Under the pieces are notes generated by a model. It did not search any database. It was given only the letters and a program-made list of their open reading frames with translations, and was not told the DNA's origin. The position numbers were made by a program, and so were the translations under genes. Positions 1 to 10,500 of a stretch of DNA of 23,295 nucleotides are shown here, piece by piece. The DNA lies in contig RCSS01000439.1 of the NCBI GenBank assembly GCA_004000155.1, positions 1 through 23,295 on the forward strand, given 5' to 3'. Each line of letters begins with the position of its first letter. The stretch's first letter is position 1. Origin of the DNA: Tubulinosema ratisbonensis. Its lineage: Eukaryota > Microsporidia > Tubulinosematidae.

Positions 1-469
1 ATTTCCCATCCCTAAGCAACAAAAAAAAAGACTTAGCAAAAGATCTTCATGTAAATTTTACATCACTAGGCAACAAAAAAGATATTAAATGAAAATCTAA
101 AGGTTATGTAAGGACAACTTGTTACTAAAGTAAATGTTAACCAAGTATCTGGATTGTTAACATGTAAAGTTAAGCTAATATTTACAACATAATTATTCAA
201 TATTTCTTTTTTACCACATATTTTCACAGGTAAATTATTTTAAAAAAATATAAACACATAAAAAGAGATATTTTTTATTTTCAAATAAAATCATTATTTT
301 ATGTAAAAATAAATAAATTATTATTTTTATAAATAAAGATCAGAGATAAAAATAAAAAATATTGAAATTTTACTAAAGTATTGTTTATTAAATGTATTTT
401 TTAAATGTATAAAATTTACATATTTTTTATTTTTATCTCTGATCTTTATTTATAAAAATAATAATTTAT
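1..469. other. Non-coding flank with dispersed motif and long inverted repeat
   Basis: No gene is visible here. The left edge (1-25) carries a motif that recurs inverted at 16658-16682. A shorter version of its core (CTAGGCAACAAAAAAGA) recurs at about 66-82. The right half is dominated by an inverted repeat, listed separately, that runs into the stop codon of the next gene. Around 140-165 the hexamers TGTTAA and TTAACA give a weak local hairpin. Confidence 0.6.
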
Positions 470-474
470 TTATT
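308..474. repeat. 55-bp perfect inverted repeat
   Basis: Positions 308-362 and 420-474 are exact reverse complements over 55 bases, separated by a 57-base spacer (363-419). Inside the spacer the pairing nearly resumes with AAATTTTA-type complements. The right arm covers the stop codon (470-472) of the minus-strand gene, so that transcript's 3' end would fold into a long hairpin if transcription reads through the element. No target-site duplication is seen at 300-307 versus 475-482. It could be a foldback or MITE-like element, a 3'-end structure, or an inverted chimera made during library amplification. Confidence 0.95.
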
Positions 475-1603
475 CATCAGCCTCACATAAAGAAATATTA
501 AAAAGATTATCACACTTAAAATATGAAAAACTCTCTTCAAAAGAAGAAACAGATACAACATTTACATCCTCACAAGTAAACACCCCAGAAAAAGCATTCT
601 GACCAATAAAAAGTAAATTTGGAAAAGTGTCAATCTTAAAATCTAAATTTANAAAAGGGTTGTAAGAATATTGTGATAAATAAGAACTTATAAAAGATTG
701 TTGGTAATTTTTTTGTAAAAATATGCCTTTGGTTTTGTTTTTAAATATTTCTGAGACAATAAAACTTATTTTAAAGTTTTTAAAATGTATTTCGCATGGA
801 TTGGTCATAATTTTGTAATTNTGTTCGGTGCAAATTGGCTGAAATTTTCTAGGTAATTCATCTCTAGTATGTACAAAGAAAAAAAGAATATGAGTGTTNT
901 CNTTAATAAACTCAANACACTCATCACTTCTATCATAATTACCCAGAAAGAACACTGTTTCAGGTAAATTTTTTATAAAAATTTCTCTTAAAATTTTAAC
1001 ATTTTTATGTGAAAATNTTACATCAAAAAACACAAGAAAACTAAAATTTTTTTGTTTTAAAAGATCATTTTTACCAAAAATACTTTTTAAATTTGGTAAA
1101 AAAAACTCATCAACATAAAATATTTTGTTAATCAAAGTTCCTTTACACCCCAAAAACATTTTATCAAACAAAAATATTTTACTTTTACATTTCGAATAAT
1201 CTAACTTAACTTCACTAAAAGAATCTTCTAAAATGCTTTCGTTCATAAAATTAGAATAGAATAAACCAAAAATGTTAGCTTCTTTTTGTTCTTTTAGGTG
1301 TAAAATTGGCACAATTTTTAAATTTATTTTATTTTTTAAATATTCATAATTTTCTGCAAAGTTTTTGATTTTGTATTCGTAGTTTATAATTTGGTAAAAG
1401 GCAGATGATAGAATTGTGTCTTCTTTTTTTAATAAGAATTGTTTTACTAGGTCTTCTGTTAGGATTGGATGGGTTGATTTTTTATATTCATTAATTATGT
1501 GATCTAGGTCTGTTATTTTGTGAGATGATAGGTAGTTTAGTGCTGATTCTGAGAGTAGTATTTTGTTTTCTATGGTTAGTTTTTTATAAATTATACTTTT
1601 CAT
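470..1603 (-). CDS. DPB2: DNA polymerase epsilon subunit B (Dpb2/POLE2)
   Basis: This is the non-catalytic B subunit of DNA polymerase epsilon, which in other eukaryotes tethers leading-strand polymerase to the CMG helicase in the nucleus. The 377 residues follow the POLE2 order. Residues 15-42 resemble the N-terminal helical segment (LLSESALNYL, DLDHIINEY). An OB-fold-like part spans about 95-165. An inactive calcineurin-like phosphoesterase domain runs from about 187 to the end. Diagnostic matches are TNPCEIHF at 267-274 (human POLE2 has NPCRIQY), FFLGNY at 218-223 in the place of the CGNFSS motif, and LPRKF at 250-254. It is much shorter than the human (about 527) and yeast (about 689) proteins, as is usual for microsporidian orthologues. 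Six N bases leave unresolved residues in the C-terminal half. The ATG at 1603 is the first in frame and gives the conserved N-terminus. Three copies of a 17-bp tandem repeat lie just upstream. Confidence 0.88.
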   Translation of the reverse strand: MKSIIYKKLTIENKILLSESALNYLSSHKITDLDHIINEYKKSTHPILTEDLVKQFLLKKEDTILSSAFYQIINYEYKIKNFAENYEYLKNKINLKIVPILHLKEQKEANIFGLFYSNFMNESILEDSFSEVKLDYSKCKSKIFLFDKMFLGCKGTLINKIFYVDEFFLPNLKSIFGKNDLLKQKNFSFLVFFDVXFSHKNVKILREIFIKNLPETVFFLGNYDRSDECXEFIXXNTHILFFFVHTRDELPRKFQPICTEXNYKIMTNPCEIHFKNFKISFIVSEIFKNKTKGIFLQKNYQQSFISSYLSQYSYNPFXNLDFKIDTFPNLLFIGQNAFSGVFTCEDVNVVSVSSFEESFSYFKCDNLFNISLCEADE

Positions 1604-1620
1604 AAATTAACACTTTTTTT

Positions 1621-1671
1621 AATTTTATATTTTTTATAATTTTATATTTTTTATAATTTTATATTTTTTAT
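1621..1671. repeat. Tandem repeat, 17 bp x 3, upstream of DPB2
   Basis: The 17-base unit AATTTTATATTTTTTAT occurs three times without mismatch at 1621-1637, 1638-1654 and 1655-1671, starting 17 bases upstream of the DPB2 start codon. It is pure A/T and sits where a promoter would be. A regulatory role is possible, but simple slippage in AT-rich DNA is enough to explain it. Confidence 0.9.
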
Positions 1672-2951
1672 TTTTTNCATATTAGTAAATCAGCAAAAAG
1701 ATTGTTTTTCAATTTTTACGCCAAAAAAATAGAAGTGTAAAATTCTTTTTTAATTTATAAAATTTACAACTTAAGAACTAGAAATTAGAAAAAATGTTAA
1801 ATACGTAGTAAAAGTATAAAATATTTATTTTAAAGATACAAGACAGATATTCATTTAAAGATTTTTTTAATTTAATAATTCTAATCGTCAACTTCTATAA
1901 ATGTTGTAATTAAATAAAAATATATGGCTGGGAAATAATTTAAACACGCCAACTATTTTAAATTTGGATCTAAAATCCTGAATTACTAAAAAGAAAGACT
2001 ATTCATTGATTAATAAATTTATAATTATAAACATACCAGTACCTTTAATAAGTAATATTAGTCAATACATAAGATTTTAATTAAGAAATAATTATAATTT
2101 TATTTTAAAGAAAACATTATAATTTTGATATCTTTATGAGATAAAAGAATGTTGTAAATTAAAATAGAAAGTTCATTATTAATTTAAAATTGTAAAAAAA
2201 TAAAGAACATTTCGAAAACAATTTTATTAAGTAAAATTAAAATTGATTTCGTTTTTTAACATTATATTTAGAGATTCTATGATCACCATAGCTGAAAAAA
2301 TTCCTTAGATTCTTTAACTTAATCATTTCTTATTTTGCTTGCCCTGATATTAATAAAGTAAATAAAGTAATTAATATGATTGATAAAATTTTCTATTAAT
2401 AATTAATTATTGCTACAAAAAAATAACTAAAAATTTTTCAATAAATTAACGAAATATCTTCTTTACAAAATTATAATTTGAATTCTTATATAACTAATTA
2501 TATTCTTTTATAGATACACTAAGAAATAAAATAAATATTAGAGAAAAAAAATACACTTTTAAATTTTTTTTGTAGTATTTTATAGTATAACTTTATTTAG
2601 AGTTTAAGTAATTTTTTTATTTAAAAGATATATTTACTTTATTTATATATTAATTATTCTTATTTATACTTAAAAGAATAAGCCCTGGTTTAAATTAAGG
2701 CAATTATTGATAATATTTATAACATACCAGTTTTTAATATATTTGATTCAAAATTAATGAACTTTATATTAATTTTCTATATTAATAAAAAGTAATTAAT
2801 TTAAAATCAATTTATGATCTCTTATTTTCATTAAAAAAGAACCTTTTCTAGAAGAAAATTTTATGTTTTGTCTTTAAAGATATTTATTTACCCTAAAAAT
2901 CATTAAAAAAGTATTTAAATAAGTATTTAAATAATTATCCCCGTTTTGTTC

Positions 2952-4385
2952 TTAATAGCTCGTGTAAATGTAAATAATAAAAAATAATTTACTTTGAAAT
3001 ATTATAATATAAGATAAGAAACCTTGAATAAAGCCAAATCTAATAATATAATTAGTATTAAGAAACTTGATTGATTTATTAAAATTCTTAAAATTAAATA
3101 AATTACTATCAAAAAATTCGAAATAAATTGTAGGTGTTAAATATATACTTGTAATAAAGCAGAAAAATCTTGTAAAAATTATTACAAAAATATTTTTTAA
3201 TGACACTTCACATTCATGATCTTAATATTACCGATAAAGTTTACAAAATAAAACTTTATGAGTTATCTTTTTTATAAATAAAGTGTCTTAATCTACAAAA
3301 CAGATACTTGATTAGATATTAAAAAGGAGTTTTTATTAAATAATTAAATCAGCGGACGTTTTAAAAAACATAATAAACCTTTTAATCTTAAAATAAACCA
3401 TTAGAAACCCTAAACCATATCTACATACTCATTAAAAACTATTAAATATTAAACGAAATTGTTTGAGCAGTGTTTTTCAGATATAGTCTAAAATACTTTA
3501 AGCAATTTGTTGTGTTTAGTAAATTTTTACTGGTTTAATGGCATAGAAGTTAAATGTCAACTTAAATTTTCTGATTATTTGAACCTTTAGTTTTACTCCA
3601 AAACTTACATGAAATGTAATAATAGAATATATTAAACAGGAGCATGCTTTCTCTACAATATTTATAATTTAAAAAAAAAACAAAATCAACACAGTTGAAA
3701 TTCTCATAAAATGAGTATTAATTAAATCTATTCATCTAAAAATCTATTTTAATTACGAATCCAAAAGATTTGAGACAAGTTTTTCTAATAATGTATTTCA
3801 AATTGCTCATTTTATCTTAGACAAGCTTTTTTCAGAAGCATTCAGTTTTGTAAGTTAATCACGACATATCAAATATTTAAATCAAAAAAACTTCTATTCA
3901 AGCTTTATTAGCTCTTTCTTATGTCTCAATTAATATGATCAATACTTTAATTTTGAATTCACTGGGTTTTCTGCAAAACCTAAGATTTTTACTCATATTT
4001 TCTCGACACCTGTCAAGTTCACTTGGAGCCGACTTGTATCTGCATAGTTTAGATATATTTATTTAAAATAGAATGATTTTTATTTGTTTTATTCATGTTT
4101 TAATGCCTTCTTGAGTCCATCTCGTGGAAGTAATATTTTTTTATTTCAATAGTTTTCTTGTAAATTATTACAACACTATATTAATTATGAAGACAATCTC
4201 CTTTAATTTTTTCTGTTGCTGTGTAATTATCGTAAAGAGATAGATTATTCAATTCATAGAACTAACAATGCTCAAAAGTATGACACAATGCCTTTGAATT
4301 CACATTTAATACTTCCAAATCTAATAACCATCTTTAAATTTAAAAGCTTATACAGGAAAAAATACGATTTAAATAGAAGTTATTG
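2952..4385 (-). pseudogene. Possible decayed coding region, minus strand
   Basis: From about 4060 down to 2952 one minus-strand frame gives several coding-like runs broken by about two dozen stops, for example VKILGFAENPVNSKLKY near 3950-4000 and an open run of 84 codons at 2952-3206. That run begins at GTG, not ATG. Between 4385 and 4190 further fragments appear in two frames (such as MVIRFGSIKCEF and LYDNYTATEKIKGD). GC reaches roughly 37-43% around 3960-4050, like the intact genes and well above the surrounding intergenic DNA. No family is recognised. The overall stop count in this frame is not far below the chance level for such AT-rich DNA, so the call is tentative and rests mainly on the GC bump. 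Confidence 0.28.
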
Positions 4386-4509
4386 TAGAAGAAAGGGTAC
4401 ACAATTTACTCAAACTCAAAAAATTTCTTATATTTGAAAAAGCTTAAAAAAATTTTATAATGAAATTCACAAAGTAAATTCATGTTTTATTTTTTATTTA
4501 ATTACTATT

Positions 4510-4543
4510 GTGCCAGGGTTATCATGTTAATGATAACCTGCAC
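4510..4543. other. GC-rich hairpin
   Basis: GGTTATCA (4517-4524) pairs perfectly with TGATAACC (4531-4538) around the loop TGTTAA. Beyond a 3/1 internal loop, GTGC (4510-4513) pairs with GCAC (4540-4543). This gives a 12-bp two-part stem in otherwise AT-rich DNA. It could belong to a structured RNA or be the remnant of an inverted repeat. Nothing nearby assigns a role. Confidence 0.6.
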
Positions 4544-5942
4544 TGACTTTTATGTCATTAAAACAGTAATTGCTTGTTTAGTTCTAGATCATCTAAAACA
4601 TTACAAATATAAATATAAAATAAATAAAAGATGTTTTCAGGTAAATATACAATTTACTTAAATAGTAATATTTAACTCCTCAAACAATCTCTTTTTTATT
4701 TTATTTTTTTTAGTATTATTTTATTTTATTATTTGAGTAAAATATATAATAGTAAATATATTTAAACAATAAAAAAAATAATATTAAGAATAAAGCGTAT
4801 TTTTTGAATGAACATTTAAAACTACATTTTTTTACTTTTTTAGTGATTTTATTGATTTTTTTTGAATTTTTGAAGAAAATGATAAAAAATTTTTAAATGA
4901 TCATATTTTAGTAAAATATGCCATCGTAATTATAATAAATAAAAAAATATTTTTTCTAAATTTTAAATTTTTTATATATGTCGCATCTACTATATAGCGA
5001 GTTAAAAAGAATACGTTTTAAGTAAATTGAAGTAATAAAAACAAGTTAAGTCATTGTTTTATTCAATGTTTATCTGCAACTGTTCATTTAAATAAAATAT
5101 AAGATTTTTTGAAATAAAAAATTTAAGAATTACTTGAATTATTATTTCTGTTACACTAAAGTTTATAAAATAGAATATATCTTTTGTTTTATAAATAAAT
5201 TTTTTTACATCAATTATTCTAATTTCAACAATAACTGTTAATTTATTTTTTTTAATCATGAAAGAATTTTATAATTTAATGTTTAGAGTTTTGTTAAATA
5301 TAAATTTTATTAAAAAATATTTTAACATAAAAGATCTAAGAATAAAACAAACATATTTATTTAAAATATCTTTAATTCAGTCTTTTTTTTTAGTGTGAAA
5401 TTTAAAAATAAAAATAAATGTAAGATGATATATCAAGAATATTTTAAAAATATTATTACTTTAAACAAACAATATTGAAATATGTATGATGTAAAAAAAA
5501 GAAGTTAAATAAAAGATTAATTTACATCACTCTTGAAAAAAATAGAAAATAAGATTTTTTACTGAAAGTTCAAAATATTTGTTATAATTGTAAGAATATT
5601 AATGATACTTTGATGATAAAAAGTTTATGTCTTACATAAAGAAAAATAGTTTTTTTTTAATTTATAGAATTTGTTATATCATAAAAGATATAACTTATAG
5701 ACTAAATAGTTTTAATAAATGGAATTGATGGTTTTTTTATTTACTTTATTTAAATTGTTCCTGTAATGTAATGTTTTATAAACTCTTTTTATTTTTTATA
5801 AACCCTTTTACAATTAAATTACAAATAATTATTGTAGGAGTTAAACCCATAAAATGTTTGCTAAACTAAAACAGAACTATAAATTCTTTTGATGTATTTA
5901 TTGTGATTTAAAATTTTTAAATTTCATTGTATCTTTGGGTTT

Positions 5943-6143
5943 CTTATGGTTATCTTGATTATATTTTGTAAATATCAACAAACCACTTAATATGAGAAGT
6001 GTATTTTCATGGCTAAGGATATAGGTTTATAAAGAGAGCATAAGAACAGTGTTGTGCTATAAGAATATAGGAACTGTGAGAAATATTTTAATTTGTTAGA
6101 TTTTGCATCAGGAAAAATTATTGAGGTAGAATTAAATAAATAA
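5943..6143 (+). pseudogene. Possible decayed coding fragment, plus strand
   Basis: One plus-strand frame reads with coding-like composition across this patch, including YEKCIFMAKDIGL, REHKNSVVL, EYRNCEKYFNLLDFASGK and IIEVELNK, broken by three TAA stops before the terminal TAA at 6141-6143. GC from about 5985 to 6100 is clearly raised over its surroundings. The fragment is short and its stop density is not unusual for this composition, so it may be coincidence. No domain is recognised, and the opposite strand is also open for 54 codons over part of the patch. Confidence 0.25.
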
Positions 6144-6718
6144 TGAACTTATTTCTTTAACAATAAACTAAACTCGAAAAAATATTTAATCAAATGTAAC
6201 CAATAAATCACAAGTTTAAACCATCCCTCATTTAAATATATCTCGAAGGATTAAAATCAGTAAAAGTGAATATTCTTTTTTTATAAAAATCCCATAGTTA
6301 TTTTATCAAAAAAATTTTATAACTAAATTTTTGATCACTTTTTAATGTTTGTTTTGTTTCCGTAAGTATCCCTCACCCTTCAGAGGTGAAAAATAACCCT
6401 TGTATAATTGCATTGTTTTAAGTTAAGTTTGTTTAAAATAGTTTTATTTCAGGTCTAAGACCATTTAAGAATCCTAATTAATTACATTGAGCAACTTCTA
6501 AGAGTTTTCTGCAGATTTATATCTTTTACAGTGTTAAACTAATAAAAATCAATATCATCATAAATTACCTTATGAATATTGTAAGTCAAGATACTTTTTT
6601 ACGCGGATTTTATTAAATAAAAACAAGAATTTATTAAAAAAGTAATTGACTAATCAAAAATTTTTAAAAAAAAATTCATTGATAAAATATTAATTAAAAA
6701 ACAAAACCTACCATTATA

Positions 6719-7539
6719 ATGCCCTCAAACATAAATCAATTTTCAGAACAAGAGATAAGACACCAAGAAACAGAAATAACTTATGACAAAGAATTCATAT
6801 ATACAATCCTCATAGACAGATCAATAAATTTCATACTCTTAATGCTTATAATACTACAAATGTTCTTATTTAACAAACCTATTCCTCAAATTTTTACCAT
6901 ATTTATCCTATTTCTAGCCATGTTACTTTGTTACATTATTCAATCAAAAAGAATAAGTTTTTTGTTTAAGTTTTTAGATTCTTATCAACAGATGCTTTAT
7001 ATTTTATTTTGTTTAATTGATTTTATAAAGTTATACAACTATTTTTTGATATTAGAACATTTTAACTTTTTGTTTATGCTTAGATTTTTTTCTGATTTGT
7101 TTGTCACATTGTGTTTAATTTTTTGGGTTTTAAAAATGATAATAAAAACGGAGATGAAATATCATTCACATTATTTAGTATTAATTCGTTTATCGCAGTC
7201 GTATTTTCAGTGATTATCAGGTCATTTTATAATTCAAATTTTTATATCCTAAACTTTTTGGTTGTTTTGATGTTATGTTATTCTTTTTTGATCCATTTTA
7301 TTTTGAAAAGTGGTTATTTTAGCAACCGTTATTGGTTTTATGAAACAACAAATGGGTTCAAGAAAAATTTGTTTGTATGTACGATTGGAAATAATTTGAT
7401 GCTTGTTTATATTTTGATGTGGAGGCTTGATTTGATGTACTTTGTTTATTCTAATCAGCTGAGTGAAACTGATACTTTGGCTTTGCCATGGTTTATACAG
7501 CCTTTTTATGGGGGTGTTAAAAGTTTAGTTAATAATTAA
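6719..7539 (+). CDS. Multi-pass membrane protein, split by a -1 frame change
   Basis: Two overlapping frames together describe one polytopic membrane protein. The first frame starts at the ATG at 6719 and stops at 7213. The second is open to 7539 and has no ATG at its head. Reading frame one through the AAA at 7133-7135 (Lys139) and then slipping back one base gives about 273 residues. Hydrophobic segments lie near residues 36-52, 56-75, 90-110 and 119-138, with three more after the junction. The junction falls in a short polar loop (DNKNGDE) between two membrane segments, which supports continuity. The heptamer T TTA AAA at 7129-7135 is in the exact register for -1 ribosomal slippage. A missing A in the five-A run at 7132-7136 would have the same effect. 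The C-terminal part (NNLMLVYILMWRLDL) faintly recalls EXS-domain proteins such as ERD1, but the family is not identified. The start has a CCTACC stretch just upstream. Confidence 0.72.
7129..7135 (+). promoter_or_regulatory. Candidate -1 frameshift slippery heptamer T TTA AAA
   Basis: TTTAAAA sits with zero-frame codons GTT TTA AAA. This is the X XXY YYZ arrangement used for -1 ribosomal frameshifting, and -1 is the shift needed to enter the downstream open frame. Only a weak hairpin (ATGA/TCAT near 7155-7166) is visible downstream, with no evident pseudoknot. TTTAAAA is common by chance in DNA of this composition, so position and register are the only support. Confidence 0.35.
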
Positions 7540-10500
7540 ATATGTTAAGAGTATATTTTTAAAAATTTTTTATCAATCTTAAATTTTCTAGAGGATATTT
7601 AATTAATTTTTCTTTAAGAAAATACTTAAAGATCTATGATTATTTTGATCCTTTAAAAATTAGAGTGTGAAGTTGATTATTTTTTTAGCTTTGAAGTAAA
7701 CAATAATTGCAGGTTAAATAGGTATTATTAGAAAGCTTAGATTTGGATATAATTGTACAAAATTAATGTGATAGATCAATAATTTTAAGGTAATAAGGTT
7801 TACAAAAATTACTATTGTAATAAACATAGAAAAATATACACAGTAATAGATAATTAAACTTACAAGGTTTTAATTTTTTTAAAAGGCTCTTGTTAATAAA
7901 ATTTTTACATGATTTCACACATAAATCAGCGTTTCTTTTAACTTATCTATTATATTATAAAATTTGCTTCTTACTTAGTATAAAAAAATAAAATTTCAAA
8001 AGTAAATCTACTATGATATATTTTTAACCAAATAACTAAAAATAAAGGCAAATATTATTGAGATTTTACAAACTCTGTACATTTAAAATGGTTCAGAAAT
8101 ATTTTTATCAAAGATACAAACTTAAAAGAATTAAACATAACAGAATTAAATATTAAACATAATGCTTTTTTTATGAAATGTTAAATTCTTATTTAATTTA
8201 AAAAAAATTTTACTCTATTTTTTTAGTTTCTTATACTTACATACATCATACAGCTGCATATTTTTTTTATTTATAAATACGTAATCAACAGTCATATAAA
8301 TAATATGAAAGCTTGCTATAAACCAATAAACTCCATTAAGAAAAAATTGAATAAATTCTTTATTTAGATTAAATTTTTAGTTGCTAAATATCTAAGTTTT
8401 TTCGAATAAATTTTAGTTTGATCGCATATAATTTAGTAACCAAACCTCAAGTCAAACTAAACTTAGGAATCAATACTGCAAAGGTATAAAATTTTTGTAA
8501 AACAGGATTTTGAAAAGTATAATAAAATTTCCCATAGTGATTTCAAATCACCGGACAACAAAAAAACGAAAAAACTCGATTTAAAATCTATATTGAAATT
8601 AAATTAGAGGATACACAATATTTTACAATTTTAAATTGGTAAAGTGTAACATAATAATATGACATAGTTTTTAAAGTTGATCCTCTATTACCAAGCAATG
8701 AAAAATATTGTGTGAAAGGGACTCTAAAATTACAATAAATTTTATTAACAAATGCAAGTTAATACTCAATTTTCAACACCTTCAAATGCGGATAAATCAA
8801 CTGCGTTATGAAACATTCAATAATAAAAAAGCTGGTTTTAAAAAATTTTTCTGAACTGTTTTCATAATAGAAAATTTTATTACTTGGCAGAATTGTTGAA
8901 TAATAAATGATTCGTAACATGTATAAAATCAAAATAGATAAATTTCTAATAGATAACATATTCAATTGATTAAAAGATTGTTTATATATTAAAGTATATT
9001 TATATTAAGAAACAGAATCGATATAATTTTGAACATTTTTAAATATAAAACATAATCTAATTTTTTATTATTCAACTGCTAAGATAAAAATAATTGATAT
9101 TATTGTAAAAAAATCTTTTTTTATGTATTTTAATCTACTACTATTTTCATTTCATAATTATTATGCTAATTATATAAATTAATTTCAAGATATCTCTTAA
9201 ATACAGTTAAATTCTAAAATATGAAGTTTATCTTAAAATCAATTATGAAAATTTTTATTTCCTAAAATTTATGACAATTTTTTTTACATTATTTAAGCAT
9301 CAAAAGCAATCGAGCATATTTAGATTCGCATTAACAATTTGTATTTAAGTACATTCAATTTGTTTCTGTTTTTTTCTTTTTAGTAATCTTTGAATTCGAA
9401 GATATTAAAGTCTTTTATATTATAGAAACTAAATTAGAGAAAGATAAACTTAGTAGAATTTAAGCATCGAAAAATAAAGTATTATTAAGTAAATGAAATC
9501 TTATTTATATTAAAAAAGTCAATTATGCCTACTTCAAAAAAATTTTCATTTCAAAATATTTCGTATTTTTACTTATGGTTAAAATTTTAAGACAGAACTA
9601 ATATTGTTACACACTAAAAAAATCCCATTAATAAAACTTTTCTCACATTTAAACATTTTTATACTAAAAATGCGATAATTTTATTTCTGGTATTGGTGAC
9701 TCCTACTTTTTTACCCATTGGTTACTTAAATATTGAAAAATAAATTGTCTCTATGAATAATATAACTCAAAATGCAATTTTGGGTTAACTATTAAAATAA
9801 AAAAATATTAAATAACATTGCCTTTTATCATAATATCTTATTTATAAGATATAAAGAAACGACGTTTTTCATTTAGGTAAACAATTTAGAATTTACAACT
9901 AATCCTCCCTTTTTTATCAATGAATCAAACATTTTCAAATACATTTTTTGTAGCATTTTAAAATAATAGAAAAAAAGGAATTTTATTAGCACATAATCCC
10001 AAACCTTCTAATTTATAACATAGACCTTATTTTACAGATATTTTTTAGAATTGTTGATAAATTTACCTGTAAAAACAAATACTTATAATAAAACGTTTTT
10101 ATTGTTTGTTAAATTTGATAGTGGAATCAAAACTTAAATATTTTGATGTGATTTAGTTTCTAATTATTTAACAGAAATAAATAAAAAAGAATGCGTATAT
10201 AATTTAATAAAAGTGATTAACAATAGAAATCTTTTTAAATTTTGGCTTTAAATGTATTAATTAGATGAAATATTTAAATCATAGCATTTGTGAATCTTTA
10301 GCATCATAAATTATTAGACAGCATATTTACATTCAATACTTCGACTTTTCATTACACGACAAACACCTTTTATAAAATATATATAAAAATATAACGATTT
10401 TTTCAACAGTGTAAAAATTCATACCGAGTTTAAATATTAAAAACAAAAACATTTTTCAAAAGATTTATGGCTTTCAAGAAAATAATTGTTTTTTTATATA

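Larger units (their letters stand above)
1604..6718. other. 5.1-kb stretch without an intact gene
   Basis: No ORF here combines an ATG start, coding-like composition and a recognisable product. Most of it is very AT-rich, with ORFs of 66-84 codons that are expected by chance at this composition; two of the longest begin only at GTG or TTG. Two patches stand out for higher GC: about 3540-4400 and about 5985-6143, listed separately as possible relics. A GC-rich hairpin lies at 4510-4543. Another small patch at 6365-6465 holds the short complements TCACC/GGTGA and GGTC/GACC. No tRNA, rRNA or intact transposase was recognised. Confidence 0.6.

Noticed and set aside
2952..3206. 84-codon open frame, minus strand
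   Set aside because: It starts at GTG with no ATG and is hydrophobic and AT-driven. It is kept only as part of the possible relic, not as a gene.
3575..3605. T-loop-like string on the minus strand (AGGTTCAAATA)
   Set aside because: No A box, acceptor stem or anticodon arm can be built around it, so it is not a tRNA.
4216..4437. 73-codon open frame, plus strand
   Set aside because: It starts at TTG; the first ATG would give only about 50 codons. The opposite strand looks more coding-like here.
5059..5259. 66-codon ORF with ATG, minus strand
   Set aside because: Ile/Lys/Phe-rich as expected of random AT-rich DNA, with no motif or context. ORFs of this size arise by chance here.
8606..8713. 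Crossing complements suggesting a pseudoknot (7 and 12 bp)
   Set aside because: The 12-bp pair is nearly pure A/T apart from ACAC, and the distances are long. Chance is sufficient without conservation.
8759..8965. 68-codon ORF, minus strand
   Set aside because: Composition and length fit chance, and there is no signal, domain or promoter-like context.
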